DNA of 64,000 nt from Bacillus sp. FJAT-28004 (GCF_001280845.1 NZ_LGHP01000002.1:571718-635717); one strand, 5' to 3'; shown: positions 1 to 8,697, numbered from the stretch's first letter. Program-made: numbers and translations. The notes: generated by a model from the letters alone, not told the origin.

Positions 1-288
1 GGAACGATTGCTGTAACCGACGCAACGCTGAGCGATGCGCAGGGAGTGGAAGTGAAGGCGCAAGCTTCTACGGTCAACGTGAGCATTGCAACGCTGCCTC
101 CGGTAGTTCCAGGCGATATCAACCACGACAATAAAATAAGCATCGGTGATCTTGGCATCGTTGCAGCAAATTACGGTAAAACATCTTCCAGCGAGGATTG
201 GGATCAAGTCAAACAAGCAGACGTAAACGGCGATGGCAAAATCGATATTGTCGATCTTGCGTTCGTGGCCAGAAAAATAATGGAGTAA
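1..288 (+). CDS. Secreted protein, C-terminal cohesin end plus type I dockerin (5' partial)
   Basis: The frame is open from the first base, so only the 3' end of a larger gene is present. The first ~33 codons match the last beta-strands of the cohesin modules in the GH31 and GH3 proteins of this window (pattern VTDATLSDAQGVE, compare VTDTTLGDEHGSE). A two-repeat dockerin follows, with calcium loops starting GDINHDNKISIGD and ADVNGDGKIDIVD. Dockerins are known to bind cohesins non-covalently in a calcium-dependent way, so this is probably an extracellular enzyme or structural subunit of the same system. The catalytic part lies outside the window. The internal GTG at 46 is not the real start. 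A hairpin terminator follows the stop. Confidence 0.85.
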   Translation, partial: GTIAVTDATLSDAQGVEVKAQASTVNVSIATLPPVVPGDINHDNKISIGDLGIVAANYGKTSSSEDWDQVKQADVNGDGKIDIVDLAFVARKIME

Positions 289-433
289 ATCATTCAGATT
301 GTAGTCCCTAACAGATTGGGCCAACCAGCGATTGCTGGCTGGCCTTTTTGTGTGTCAAAGATAGTGTATCTTAGGGGATTTGGTTAAAAAATGAGGGGTA
401 ATTCGAAGGAAATATCATTCCTTTAGATCCGAA
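232..433 (+). repeat. Direct repeat copy A: dockerin tail, terminator and leader
   Basis: This segment covers the end of the dockerin gene, its terminator and about 85 downstream bases. A degraded copy lies at 1037-1226, with shared blocks such as CAGATTGTAGTCCCTAACAG and GATTGCTGGCTGGCCTTTTT. Copy B lacks about 17 bases of the coding part. It indicates duplication of a gene end. Confidence 0.8.
319..349 (+). terminator. Rho-independent terminator after the dockerin gene
   Basis: The 11-bp stem GGCCAACCAGC / GCTGGCTGGCC has a GATT loop and one mismatch, and is followed by five T. It lies 31 bases past the stop codon. Confidence 0.85.
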
Positions 434-473
434 TTTCGAATAAGTTTAAAATATTAACTTGTGCCACAAAGAA

Positions 474-540
474 AGTACTTTATCAACTACTTTTAGTACT
501 AAATTCAATGGTTGTACACTGGAAAAACCAATATGATAAA
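474..540 (+). promoter_or_regulatory. Promoter/operator element, copy A
   Basis: Two AGTACT sites 21 bp apart (474-479, 495-500) lie upstream of a promoter-like pair TTGTAC (512-517) and GATAAA (535-540) with a 17-bp spacer. The same layout, with identical spacings, occurs at 7151-7217 ahead of the SBP-permease operon. Two-turn spacing of the sites would suit a dimeric activator, possibly the YesN-type regulator encoded nearby; the regulator is an inference. Confidence 0.55.
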
Positions 541-561
541 GGTGTAAAAAGGGGGGCGCGC

Positions 562-1104
562 ATGATACATACACATACACATGCACATGTAATTGACCAC
601 AATGAGAAGATTATCGCATTCGGTAAATTGGAAATCGTCAAAGGTTTCTACAACGAAATGCGCAATACTGATATCTTCTACTGGTACAGTCACGACGAAA
701 TGATGAAGTTTTTAGATATGGAGGTATGGCAAGAATACCCTGAATACCTTCGTGTTGACATTGATAATAAACTCGCCGGAAACAGGGAATTTGCTATGGC
801 TAATCGGATACCCCAGATTAAATTAATCCTCCACACCGTAATTAATCTGTATGCCCATTCAGAGGCAGGTCCAAAGCTACGAAAAATGAGTATGAACGAA
901 CTTAACGACAAGGGTCGAGTGTATTTGAGCGAGATCATCCATCATGCCGATCGGTACTTTCGCTCCAATGAAAATCAGCTATTGATTTCTACTTTATTGC
1001 GACAAAAATTCATTGGGAATTCTGACGCCGACAACATAACTGGCGATGGCAAAATCTTCGTGGCAAGAAAAATGATGGAGGAACATTCAGATTGTAGTCC
1101 CTAA
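562..1104 (+). CDS. Hypothetical protein with dockerin-tail-derived C terminus
   Basis: I do not recognise the main body of this 180-residue product. It starts with a His/Thr-rich stretch (MIHTHTHAHV) and contains a mixed charged region with no signal peptide or membrane segment. I chose the ATG at 562 because AAAAAGGGGGG lies just upstream; the in-frame GTG at 508 falls inside the conserved promoter element and is unlikely. The last ~25 residues (GDGKIFVARKMMEE) are a deleted copy of the end of the dockerin in the first gene (GDGKIDIVDLAFVARKIME), and the stop lies in what was downstream non-coding sequence there. The gene therefore looks chimeric: an unknown ORF joined to a duplicated dockerin tail. 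It may be a real gene extended by fusion, or a decaying one. Confidence 0.5.
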   Translation: MIHTHTHAHVIDHNEKIIAFGKLEIVKGFYNEMRNTDIFYWYSHDEMMKFLDMEVWQEYPEYLRVDIDNKLAGNREFAMANRIPQIKLILHTVINLYAHSEAGPKLRKMSMNELNDKGRVYLSEIIHHADRYFRSNENQLLISTLLRQKFIGNSDADNITGDGKIFVARKMMEEHSDCSP

Positions 1105-1226
1105 CAGATTGGGCCATTCAGCGATTGCTGGCTGGCCTTTTTGGCGTCAAGAATTGTGTGTTTTAGGGATTTGGATAAAAAATACGGGGTAATTCGTAGA
1201 ATATATCATGTTTTTAGAACCGAAAT
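1037..1226 (+). repeat. Direct repeat copy B: degraded dockerin tail, terminator and leader
   Basis: Degenerate copy of 232-433. The coding part has lost the IDIVDLA section, the terminator stem is weakened (GGCCATTCAGC against GCTGGCTGGCC), and the following TTTAGGGATTTGG and GGGGTAATTCG blocks are kept. It ends about 20 bases before a cre-like site. Confidence 0.8.
1112..1142 (+). terminator. Degraded terminator, copy of 319-349
   Basis: GGCCATTCAGC, GATT loop, GCTGGCTGGCC, then TTTTT. Two central base pairs are lost compared with copy A, so termination is probably weaker. Confidence 0.5.
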
Positions 1227-1243
1227 CCTATTACAATGATTTT

Positions 1244-1258
1244 TGAAAGCGTTTTACA
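1244..1258 (+). promoter_or_regulatory. Catabolite-response-like (cre) site
   Basis: TGAAAGCGTTTTACA resembles the CcpA-binding cre consensus but is one base longer than the standard 14-mer. It lies upstream of the two-component and sugar-uptake genes, where carbon control would make sense. A site of the same 15-base form is found ahead of the GH3 gene. Confidence 0.4.
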
Positions 1259-1266
1259 TTGACTAG

Positions 1267-1299
1267 AAAAGAGAGGAGCTATTGCGGCTGCTCTCTTTT
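1267..1299 (+). terminator. Hairpin with flanking A and T runs
   Basis: AAAAGAGAGGAGC and GCTGCTCTCTTTT form a 13-bp stem with one mismatch around a 7-base loop. It lies just ahead of the response regulator gene, so it may terminate upstream transcription or act as a leader attenuator. Confidence 0.5.
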
Positions 1300-1319
1300 G
1301 ATTCAGAAAAAAGAACCGC

Positions 1320-2978
1320 ATGATAGTCCACATATTGGTAAGGCGGGTGCTTATTATATATAAAATCTTGATCGTAGATGACGAATCAGAAGTACGGGAA
1401 GGCATCAAGGAGATTATTGAGTGGGAGCTTCACGGTTTTGAATTCATAGGCGATTACGCCAATGGAAGGGAAGCTCTGGAAGCTATCGCAGAACTGAGAC
1501 CGGATTTAGTCATTTCCGATATTTGCATGCCGTTTATGGATGGGATCGAGTTGACCCAGTATATTCAGATGAAATATCCCTATATCAAAGTAATTATCCT
1601 TACCGGTCACGATGAATTTGATTACGCCCAAAAGGCACTACGGTTAAATGTATACGATTTTATCATCAAGCCGATCACAGCGTTTGAACTCCGCGGTCTT
1701 CTGGATAAGGTGAGATCAGACATGGACAAGGAAGCGGAGCATCGCGAAAATTTGACCCGCCTCAAAATGCAGCTTCAGCAAAGTTTGCCGTTATTAAGGG
1801 AACGTTTTCTTGAGCAGATGGTAAGCGGCACCTTAAAAGACGTACGCATTCAAGAGAGGCTCCAATATTTCCGCCTTCCGACGATGCTCCCTCCTTATCT
1901 GGTTGCAGCAATTGACATTGATGAAATCGGTGAGATATCCAAAGGCAGATGGGACAACGATCCAGAGCTTCTCCGTTCTGCCGCATACAATATTGTAGAA
2001 GAGATCATGGAAGGCAAAGAAGCGGTGATCTTCCGTACGAGGGAAGATCGCATTGTAGTTGTATTTTACGGTGAAGCGGAAGAGCTGCTGTATGACTCGG
2101 CTCTCAATTTAACAGAGGTAATACGATTTTGCATGGAGAAATATTTGAAATTCACGGTTACCGTTGGACTCGGAACATTATGCAGCGCATTAAGCGAGCT
2201 GTCTATTTCTTACAAGGGTGCGATTTCCGCGTTGGATTACCGCTTTTTACTGGGGGCTAATCGTGTTGTCTCCATTCAGGATATGGAGGGAGCGCATAAC
2301 TCCATGCATAGGCTGGACATGGAATGGAGCCGCAGGTTTGCCACCATGATCAAAACAGGTACGAACAAGGAATCTCATGCCCTCATTCAACAATTAATCT
2401 GCAGTTTGAAAGCCTCATTGATGCCTATCGGTGCCTGTTACCTGCAGATTCAGTCGATCCTTATTGCGATAGTGAATACGATTCACGAGTTAGTTGGAGA
2501 CGAAAGTGTTCATTTTAAAGGACACCAGTTGATTGTCAAAAATATGATCGATTTAAAAACGTTAGACGAAATCGAGCAATGGCTCCAGGGAATTTGCAAT
2601 GAAGCGATAGCCTATATTTCGGAGCAGCGGAACGATTTAAAGAAAATGCTGGTACGAAGTGTTATCGCTTATATCGAAGAAAATTATGCTAACGAGAATT
2701 TGACGATCCATGATCTATGCCGCCACGTACATCTAAGTAAAAGCTACTTCAGTTCCATGTTTAAGCAACATACGGAACAAACAATCATGGAATACGTTAC
2801 GCGAATCCGGCTAGACAAAGCTAAAGATTTGCTGAGGCATACCCCTATGAAATTCTACGAAATCGCCGCGAAAGTTGGTTACAGCGACCCCCAATATTTC
2901 AGTGTGCTTTTCAAAAAGCATACGGGGACAAGTCCTACTGAATACCAAGAAAAGCTTGCGAGGGAGACGAACGGATGA
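1320..2978 (+). CDS. Two-component response regulator, AraC type (YesN family)
   Basis: The N-terminal receiver domain contains KILIVDDE and VISDICMP, with the phospho-acceptor at Asp67 (numbering from ATG 1320). A long linker follows, then a C-terminal AraC-type double helix-turn-helix at about 440-552, including LTIHDLCRHVHLSKSYFSSMFK and IAAKVGYSDPQYFS. Family members of this kind activate adjacent sugar uptake and hydrolase genes. It overlaps the kinase gene by four bases (ATGA), so the pair is translationally coupled. The start is uncertain: ATG 1320 has no good ribosome site, while AAGGCGGG at 1340-1347 lies just ahead of ATA TAT AAA ATC TTG, exactly where relatives have ATG. The likely targets are the following SBPs and permeases and possibly the GH31 gene. 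Confidence 0.92.
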   Translation: MIVHILVRRVLIIYKILIVDDESEVREGIKEIIEWELHGFEFIGDYANGREALEAIAELRPDLVISDICMPFMDGIELTQYIQMKYPYIKVIILTGHDEFDYAQKALRLNVYDFIIKPITAFELRGLLDKVRSDMDKEAEHRENLTRLKMQLQQSLPLLRERFLEQMVSGTLKDVRIQERLQYFRLPTMLPPYLVAAIDIDEIGEISKGRWDNDPELLRSAAYNIVEEIMEGKEAVIFRTREDRIVVVFYGEAEELLYDSALNLTEVIRFCMEKYLKFTVTVGLGTLCSALSELSISYKGAISALDYRFLLGANRVVSIQDMEGAHNSMHRLDMEWSRRFATMIKTGTNKESHALIQQLICSLKASLMPIGACYLQIQSILIAIVNTIHELVGDESVHFKGHQLIVKNMIDLKTLDEIEQWLQGICNEAIAYISEQRNDLKKMLVRSVIAYIEENYANENLTIHDLCRHVHLSKSYFSSMFKQHTEQTIMEYVTRIRLDKAKDLLRHTPMKFYEIAAKVGYSDPQYFSVLFKKHTGTSPTEYQEKLARETNG

Positions 2979-4771
2979 GAAAAGGTATGGAAGCCAGGCT
3001 TCAGCTTTTCAATTTTCGAAGTATTCAATCAAGCATTTCTGTCACGTTTTCGTTCCTGATCCTAGGTTCGATCGCGATTACGAGCTTCATCTCTTATCAT
3101 TTGTCGGCCGAAGCGGTTGAAAGGAATTCGGAGCACTATATATCGGAAATCATCCAACAGGTGAATATTAACATCCAATCGTATATCACCAATATGGAAG
3201 ATATCGGGATGCTCGCATTGACGAATAAAGACGTGAAATATTACATATCGGGGACGAGCTTCATCAGCGAAGAGGAGCGAAGGCCTTATGAGAAAAGGAT
3301 ATCTGATCTGTTTCAATCGATCTTAATTACACGCAAAGATATTGCCTCGATCATGGTTTTCGGCTATAACGGCCGGTTCGTCTCAGACCGCAGAATCACA
3401 AGCTTGAACGAGAACGCCAAAATCGAGGAGCAGCCATGGTTTCAACGTGCGCGAGCGGAAGGAGGCAAATCCGTCATTACTGCCCCGCATGTCCAAAATA
3501 TTATCCAAAACGAGTATCGATGGGTTGTATCTTTGAGCCAGGAACTGAAAAGCGCTGACGGCATAACAGGGGACGGCATTTTTTTGGTTGATTTGAACCT
3601 GAGCGTCATCAATGAAATTTGCAATCAGATTAACCTTGGAAAAAGGGGCTACGTGTTTATTGTCGATAAGGACGGAAACATCGTCTATCACCCCCAGCAA
3701 AAGCTCATTAACAGCAATCTCAAAACGGAGTTGATCGATAAAGTCAGATCCACCGGCAGCAGCAGTTTCGTTACGGGGGAGGGGAACAAAAAACGGATTT
3801 ATTCGATCCAAGAAACTCATTTTGGATGGAAAATCGTCGGAGTAACTTATACGAGCGAACTGATAGCCAACCAAAGTCAGATCAAATTGTCTTATTTTTT
3901 GTGGACGATACTGGCGCTGGTGATTGCCTTATACCTCTCTTTTACCATCTCCCGGCATCTATCCCGTCCGATCAAAGTACTGCAAAGCAGCATGAAGCAG
4001 GTGGAAAAAGGCAACTTCGACATTCGCTCGGAAATTCGCAGTGAGAATGAAATCGGCCAACTGGGCCGGACGTTTAATATTATGGTGGGCAGAATCAAAG
4101 ATTTAATGGGCCAAATCATTCAAAACGAGGAACTCAAGCGAAAGAGCGAAATGAAGCTGCTGGAAGCGCAGATCAACCCCCATTTTTTGTACAATACGCT
4201 CGATTCGATCATTTGGATGGCCGAACGCAAGAAGTATGAAGAGGTCGTTCTGATGACTTCTTCGCTGGCTAAGTTGTTTCGCGCCATTATTAATAAAAAT
4301 GAAGAGACGATTCCCGTTCGTGTAGAACTGGGGCATATTGCCAACTATTTACAGATTCAAAAGCTTAGATACAAAGATAAGCTTGACTTTGCTATCGACG
4401 TAGATCCGGACATTCTTGAGCACCACATTCCTAAAATTATTTTGCAGCCCATCGTTGAAAATGCGATTTATCACGGAATAAAAAATAAGCTGCAGCCTGG
4501 CGTTATACAAATTACCGGGAAGGTGCATGGAGAAACCATCATCTTTGTCGTTGCAGATAACGGGGTCGGCATGGATCGGGACAAGCTGGATCAGATTTTG
4601 GAGGCGAGGAAAGGTACCATGAGAGGAATTGGGGTTAGCAATGTGGATCAGCGGATCAAGCTATTTGGTCATGAGTTTGGCCTCAGCTTTCACAGCGAGC
4701 GATGGGTAGGCACCGAGGTTACAATTGTACTTCCTTTGAACGCTCGGAAAGGAGCATTGGATGGCTCATAA
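2975..4771 (+). CDS. Sensor histidine kinase, YesM family
   Basis: Membrane kinase of 598 residues. Transmembrane segment 1 is at about 24-44, an extracytoplasmic Cache-like sensor region at 45-305, segment 2 (SYFLWTILALVIALYLSF) at 306-327, a HAMP linker after it, and a LytS/YesM-type kinase domain. The phospho-accepting residue is His403 in EAQINPHFLYNTLD. The N box (QPIVENAIYHG) and G box (DNGVGMD) are intact. It should phosphorylate the AraC-type regulator encoded immediately upstream. The next gene, for a membrane-tethered sugar-binding protein, starts inside its 3' end, which suggests that ligand is presented to the kinase by that protein. Confidence 0.93.
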   Translation: MRKGMEARLQLFNFRSIQSSISVTFSFLILGSIAITSFISYHLSAEAVERNSEHYISEIIQQVNINIQSYITNMEDIGMLALTNKDVKYYISGTSFISEEERRPYEKRISDLFQSILITRKDIASIMVFGYNGRFVSDRRITSLNENAKIEEQPWFQRARAEGGKSVITAPHVQNIIQNEYRWVVSLSQELKSADGITGDGIFLVDLNLSVINEICNQINLGKRGYVFIVDKDGNIVYHPQQKLINSNLKTELIDKVRSTGSSSFVTGEGNKKRIYSIQETHFGWKIVGVTYTSELIANQSQIKLSYFLWTILALVIALYLSFTISRHLSRPIKVLQSSMKQVEKGNFDIRSEIRSENEIGQLGRTFNIMVGRIKDLMGQIIQNEELKRKSEMKLLEAQINPHFLYNTLDSIIWMAERKKYEEVVLMTSSLAKLFRAIINKNEETIPVRVELGHIANYLQIQKLRYKDKLDFAIDVDPDILEHHIPKIILQPIVENAIYHGIKNKLQPGVIQITGKVHGETIIFVVADNGVGMDRDKLDQILEARKGTMRGIGVSNVDQRIKLFGHEFGLSFHSERWVGTEVTIVLPLNARKGALDGS

Positions 4772-5750
4772 GAAATCCGTACTTTTGGCCGTACTGCTGG
4801 CTGTTCTCATTGGATTGCTGGTCGTCGACGTCGTAGATACGCTTCGTTTAACGAATCCAAGGAAATATGAGATCGTTGTCGTGCTGAAAACGAACAATAT
4901 TCACTCCGACTATTGGCAGATGGTAAGCAGCGGCGTGAAAGCGGCCGCAAAGGAATTCGGTATCCATATCGTCATCACTGGCCCGCTATCCGAGACGGAT
5001 ACGGACGAACAAATCCGCAATTTGAACGAAGTGCTTAACAGAAAGCCCAACGCTGTCATCCTTGCTGCAACCGATGCTGAAAAACTTGCGCCGATGGCTA
5101 AGAAAATAAAGGAATCCGGCGCCAAGCTAATTTTAATCGATTCGCATATCCATCATGCTGAGGGAGAAAGACTGATTGCTACCGACTATGTTGGAGCGGG
5201 AAAAAAAATCGGAATAAGCTTGGCGGGCTCACGGAATGGCGGACCCGTGAAAGTACTGGCGATTAGCGATAGGAAGAGCGTTTTGGCTGAGCAGGAGCGT
5301 GATAAGGGATTTAATGAAGCCATTGCAAGCCATGCCGGCTTTGAAAATGCAGGCACTTTTTATTTTGATTCAACGGAAGATGCAGCCTATGAGCTAGTCA
5401 AAACGCTGTTGTCCATGATCCCGGACATCCAGGGCATAGCCGGATTGAATGAAAAGGCAACGTTAGGGGCCGCAAGGGCCCTCAAAGAATACAAACGGAT
5501 GAATGACGTAAAACTCGTCGGATTTGATAGCTCAATTTATCAGATCAAGCTTTTGGAAGAAGGCCGTTTACAGGCGACGATTGTTCAAAGGCCTTTCAAC
5601 ATGGGGTATTTGTCGGTAGAAATGGCTGTAAAGGTTTTAAACGGGATTAAAGTCGATCCGAACATGAACATGGAGGCTTTAGTAATCACCAAAGACAACA
5701 TGTACACGCAGCAAAATCAAGAGTTGCTTTTTCCTTTAGTGGAAAGGTAA
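4761..5750 (+). CDS. Membrane-anchored sugar-binding protein (RbsB-like, Peripla_BP_4)
   Basis: A 329-residue protein of the ribose/galactose-binding type. An N-terminal hydrophobic segment (about residues 6-26) has no lipobox and no clear signal-peptidase site, so it is probably an uncleaved anchor. The two-lobed fold is visible in KYEIVVVLKTNNIHSDYWQM, ILAATDAEKL, KLILIDSHI and KLVGFDSSIYQ. The gene overlaps the kinase gene by 11 bases. No RbsA/RbsC-type genes accompany it, so a transport role is unlikely. By analogy with XylFII/LytS-type sensing units, it probably binds a sugar outside and signals through the kinase; that role is inferred from position. Confidence 0.85.
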   Translation: MAHKKSVLLAVLLAVLIGLLVVDVVDTLRLTNPRKYEIVVVLKTNNIHSDYWQMVSSGVKAAAKEFGIHIVITGPLSETDTDEQIRNLNEVLNRKPNAVILAATDAEKLAPMAKKIKESGAKLILIDSHIHHAEGERLIATDYVGAGKKIGISLAGSRNGGPVKVLAISDRKSVLAEQERDKGFNEAIASHAGFENAGTFYFDSTEDAAYELVKTLLSMIPDIQGIAGLNEKATLGAARALKEYKRMNDVKLVGFDSSIYQIKLLEEGRLQATIVQRPFNMGYLSVEMAVKVLNGIKVDPNMNMEALVITKDNMYTQQNQELLFPLVER

Positions 5751-5770
5751 CGATTTGGAGGAGAGAAGGG

Positions 5771-7045
5771 ATGAGAATCGCAGTTGTGCGCAAAATGATT
5801 TTGTTGCTCGGCGTGCCGCTTCTGCTATTGGCAATACCGCTCGCCGGATGCATGAAAGGGGACAATGGCGCAGCTTCGCCCGAGCCTGATACAAAGGCTT
5901 TTATTTCCTTCGTTGCTCCTGAGTATAGTACGGCGACAAAGCCTTTTTTTGAAAGCCTGGTGAAGGATTTCGAGACGAAATATCCGAACATCGAGGTCGA
6001 GCTTCAGGTAATTAACTGGGATATTTTGGACAGTGCATACAATACATTGATCAGTCGCAACCAGCCCCCTGACCTGCTGCTATCCAACATTTATGCACAT
6101 TTCGCAAAGGATGGCCGGCTGAACGATATGGATGAGTTGCTTTCTCCCTCACTGCGGGCGAAAATTTATCCATATTTCATGGAAGCCAGCAAGTGGAATG
6201 GCGTGCGCTACACAGTTCCATATGCAGCGTCGATCCGGGAAATGTATTACAACAAAGATATTTTCGATGAAGTAGGTATTGCCGGTCCGCCCAAAACTTG
6301 GAAAGAGCTAGAGGATGCTGCGCGCCAAATCAAGAATACTAAACAGGCGGATGGCTTCGGTGTCGATCTGACGGATAACGAGATATGGGCTTATCTCACC
6401 TATTTTTTCTATGGTGCCGGGGGAGGCTGGATGAAGGATGGCGAATGGGCTATCAATACGCCCGAAAATGTAGAAGGCCTCCTATTTTTAAAGGATCTTT
6501 ATGAAAAAGGGTTGACGGACCCGGAGCCTACGGTCACGACGCGTGATGAAAAACAACGGATTCTCGGTAACGGCAAGCTAGGCATGCTCATATCCGGCAA
6601 TTATTTCGAGGCGGTCGTTCCCCGTGAATTTCCCGGGCTAAAATGGGCAAAAGGGCCGATTCCGGTCAAGGAAGGACAAACGCCTCTAGTGCTTGGCGTA
6701 CAGGATGTTTGGATGTCGTTCCGGACGGATCATACGAATAAAGAAGCGTTGTCCAAGTTCCTCGACTTTATTTATGAGGATGCGCGCTACGAGGAATTTG
6801 TTCTCAGGGAAGGCTTTATCCCAACGATAAACACAGTAGGTGAGAAGCTGGCCGAGAATGATTCCGTCATGAAACAAAATCTCGATTCGATCCAGCAGGC
6901 AAAATTTTATCCGATCCAGCATCCCGCCTGGTCCGCCGTGGTTAACGCGGCCAGAAACATGGGGCAGGCCGTACTGCTCGGGCAAATGACGCCAGAGCAA
7001 GCGTTAGATCGACTGCAGCAAATTGCGCTAATTAAAAGTAAATGA
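5771..7045 (+). CDS. ABC transporter substrate-binding lipoprotein (family 1)
   Basis: A 424-residue extracellular solute-binding protein. The signal peptide ends in a lipobox (LAIPLAGC, Cys near residue 27), so the mature protein is a lipoprotein. Typical family 1 sections are present: DLLLSNIYAHFAKDGRLNDMD, VPYAASIREMYYNKDIFDEVGI and GMLISGNYFEA. GGAGGAGAG lies 5-13 bases ahead of the ATG. It sits in the sensor operon, 20 bases after the sugar-binding protein and about 200 bases before a second, separately promoted SBP. It may therefore serve sensing or bring a different oligosaccharide to the same permeases. Confidence 0.9.
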   Translation: MRIAVVRKMILLLGVPLLLLAIPLAGCMKGDNGAASPEPDTKAFISFVAPEYSTATKPFFESLVKDFETKYPNIEVELQVINWDILDSAYNTLISRNQPPDLLLSNIYAHFAKDGRLNDMDELLSPSLRAKIYPYFMEASKWNGVRYTVPYAASIREMYYNKDIFDEVGIAGPPKTWKELEDAARQIKNTKQADGFGVDLTDNEIWAYLTYFFYGAGGGWMKDGEWAINTPENVEGLLFLKDLYEKGLTDPEPTVTTRDEKQRILGNGKLGMLISGNYFEAVVPREFPGLKWAKGPIPVKEGQTPLVLGVQDVWMSFRTDHTNKEALSKFLDFIYEDARYEEFVLREGFIPTINTVGEKLAENDSVMKQNLDSIQQAKFYPIQHPAWSAVVNAARNMGQAVLLGQMTPEQALDRLQQIALIKSK

Positions 7046-7150
7046 TTGACGAGGGGCTGTCCGCTGCCATGGAAATGGCGGAGGGGTGGTCCTTTCTTTT
7101 TGCGTTTAGAAGATTGCATGAATATTCACTTCAATTTGTGCCCCAAAGAT

Positions 7151-7217
7151 AGTACTTTATCAACTATTTACAGTACTAAATTCAATGGTTGTACGCCGGA
7201 TAAATCAATATGATAAA
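7151..7217 (+). promoter_or_regulatory. Promoter/operator element, copy B, of the SBP-permease operon
   Basis: AGTACT at 7151-7156 and 7172-7177 (21 bp apart), TTGTAC at 7189-7194 and GATAAA at 7212-7217 with a 17-bp spacer. Most of the surrounding ~90 bases match 462-550, in front of an unrelated gene. Conservation of all spacings argues for a functional regulated promoter. Confidence 0.65.
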
Positions 7218-7246
7218 GGTGTAAAACTTAAAGGAGGTCATCGCGA

Positions 7247-8614
7247 ATGAGAAAATTCAAAAAAATACTGACAGGGTGCATGGTTTTGTCAACGGTCTTT
7301 CTTTCAATCGGCTGTGGAAGCAGTACAAATTCGTCAAATATGACGGAGAAGCCCCTTGAAAGCGCAGTATCGGATGCCAGCAGTCAGCTTCAGGGCTCGA
7401 AGCTTACCGGGGACTTTGAAATCCAGTATTTCGTCGGCGGTTACGGCGATGCTTGGTGGAAACAAGCCATAGCCGAATTCCAAGAAGAGAATCCAGACCT
7501 CAAGATCAAAGAGTGGGCAGGAGCCAAGATCAACGACCAAATGAAACCTCGCTGGCTTCAAGGGGATCCGCCCGATTTCGTGTACATTGACGGCGCTGGC
7601 TCCAATGCAAGACAAATGGTGACCGACGATCAGCTCATGGACATTACTGACTGGCTTAAGGATGCGAAGAACGTTGACGGTAAAAAAATTGTGGATCTCT
7701 TGATCGCTCAGCCTGAAGAATACAAACCGGGCACATCCTACGCCATTCCTTTGGTTTTCGGATCGTGGGGGACGTTCTACGATAAGGCGTTGTTTACGAG
7801 TAAAGGCTGGGAAGCTCCGGCGGATTTCGAAGATTTCCTTGCTTTAGGCGACAAAATTAAAGCTGAGGGCAATATGAGTCCTTACATCCATACAGGTGTC
7901 TATCCCTACTACATTAACGGCGGCTTGTTGGACCCTACTATCATCGCTATGAACGACTATGACACCTCGATCTTTAAGCGAATCAATTCGCTTGAAGAAG
8001 GAATTTGGAAAAGCGAGCCGGTTATGAAAGCGCTTGCTAAAATGGTTGAAATGCGAGATAAGGGCTTCATCGACAAAGGATCACCAGCGCTGAATCATAC
8101 GGATTCCCAATCCCAATGGCTGCAGCACAAAGCGGCGTTCATTCCGACTGGTATTTGGGTTGAGAGTGAAATGGCGAAGGACGTTCCAGCAGACTTTGAA
8201 TTCGGTTTCTTGCCGTCTATCGGCCAAGACAAGTTCGGCAAATTCGTTGCGAATCCATACACATCAACAGTCGCCATAGCGAAAAAAGCGAAAAATCCGG
8301 AAGCGGCCAAAGCATTCATTCAATTTATCTTTACGGAAAAGCAAAGTAAAGCATGGGCGGAGCTCTCCAAAGCCCCTTCTAATATTAAAGCGGATCTCGA
8401 AGGTACGAATGCGCCTGCGCTTACGAAAGAGGCCGCCAAATTCTACAATTCCCCAAATACGGTCGTAGCGCCTGAGATCGTTATTCCGGAGGAACTTGTA
8501 ACGGCTAGAAATAACGCAACTATTGCGTTGACCAAAGGTGAAATTACGCCAGAGCAGTGGGCGGACCGCATGGAAGAAGCGACAGAGAAAATCCGCACCA
8601 AAGAAATGAAATAA
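7247..8614 (+). CDS. ABC transporter substrate-binding lipoprotein (family 1)
   Basis: 455 residues with a signal peptide and lipobox FLSIGC (Cys at about 23), so a lipoprotein. Family 1 sugar-binding features include IQYFVGGYGDAWWKQAIAEF, DFVYIDGAG, YAIPLVFGSWGTFYDKALF and AAFIPTGIWVESEM. AAAGGAGGT precedes the ATG at 8-10 bases. It is the first gene of an operon with two permeases and the GH31 enzyme. A strong hairpin after its stop probably sets a higher SBP to permease ratio. The substrate is unknown; an oligosaccharide released by the downstream enzyme is the simplest guess. Confidence 0.93.
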   Translation: MRKFKKILTGCMVLSTVFLSIGCGSSTNSSNMTEKPLESAVSDASSQLQGSKLTGDFEIQYFVGGYGDAWWKQAIAEFQEENPDLKIKEWAGAKINDQMKPRWLQGDPPDFVYIDGAGSNARQMVTDDQLMDITDWLKDAKNVDGKKIVDLLIAQPEEYKPGTSYAIPLVFGSWGTFYDKALFTSKGWEAPADFEDFLALGDKIKAEGNMSPYIHTGVYPYYINGGLLDPTIIAMNDYDTSIFKRINSLEEGIWKSEPVMKALAKMVEMRDKGFIDKGSPALNHTDSQSQWLQHKAAFIPTGIWVESEMAKDVPADFEFGFLPSIGQDKFGKFVANPYTSTVAIAKKAKNPEAAKAFIQFIFTEKQSKAWAELSKAPSNIKADLEGTNAPALTKEAAKFYNSPNTVVAPEIVIPEELVTARNNATIALTKGEITPEQWADRMEEATEKIRTKEMK

Positions 8615-8632
8615 GACTCTCATTAGGTTTTG

Positions 8633-8673
8633 AATGATACGAAGGGAGTGCTTCGGACCCCCTTTGTATCATT
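8633..8673 (+). other. Intercistronic hairpin between SBP and permease genes
   Basis: AATGATACGAAGGG pairs with CCCTTTGTATCATT (14 bp with one G-U) around a 13-base loop, with no U tract. In binding-protein operons such hairpins commonly protect the upstream SBP mRNA or cause partial termination. Confidence 0.75.
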
Positions 8674-8697
8674 CAGAAATTTAGATTGGAGGAAAGT

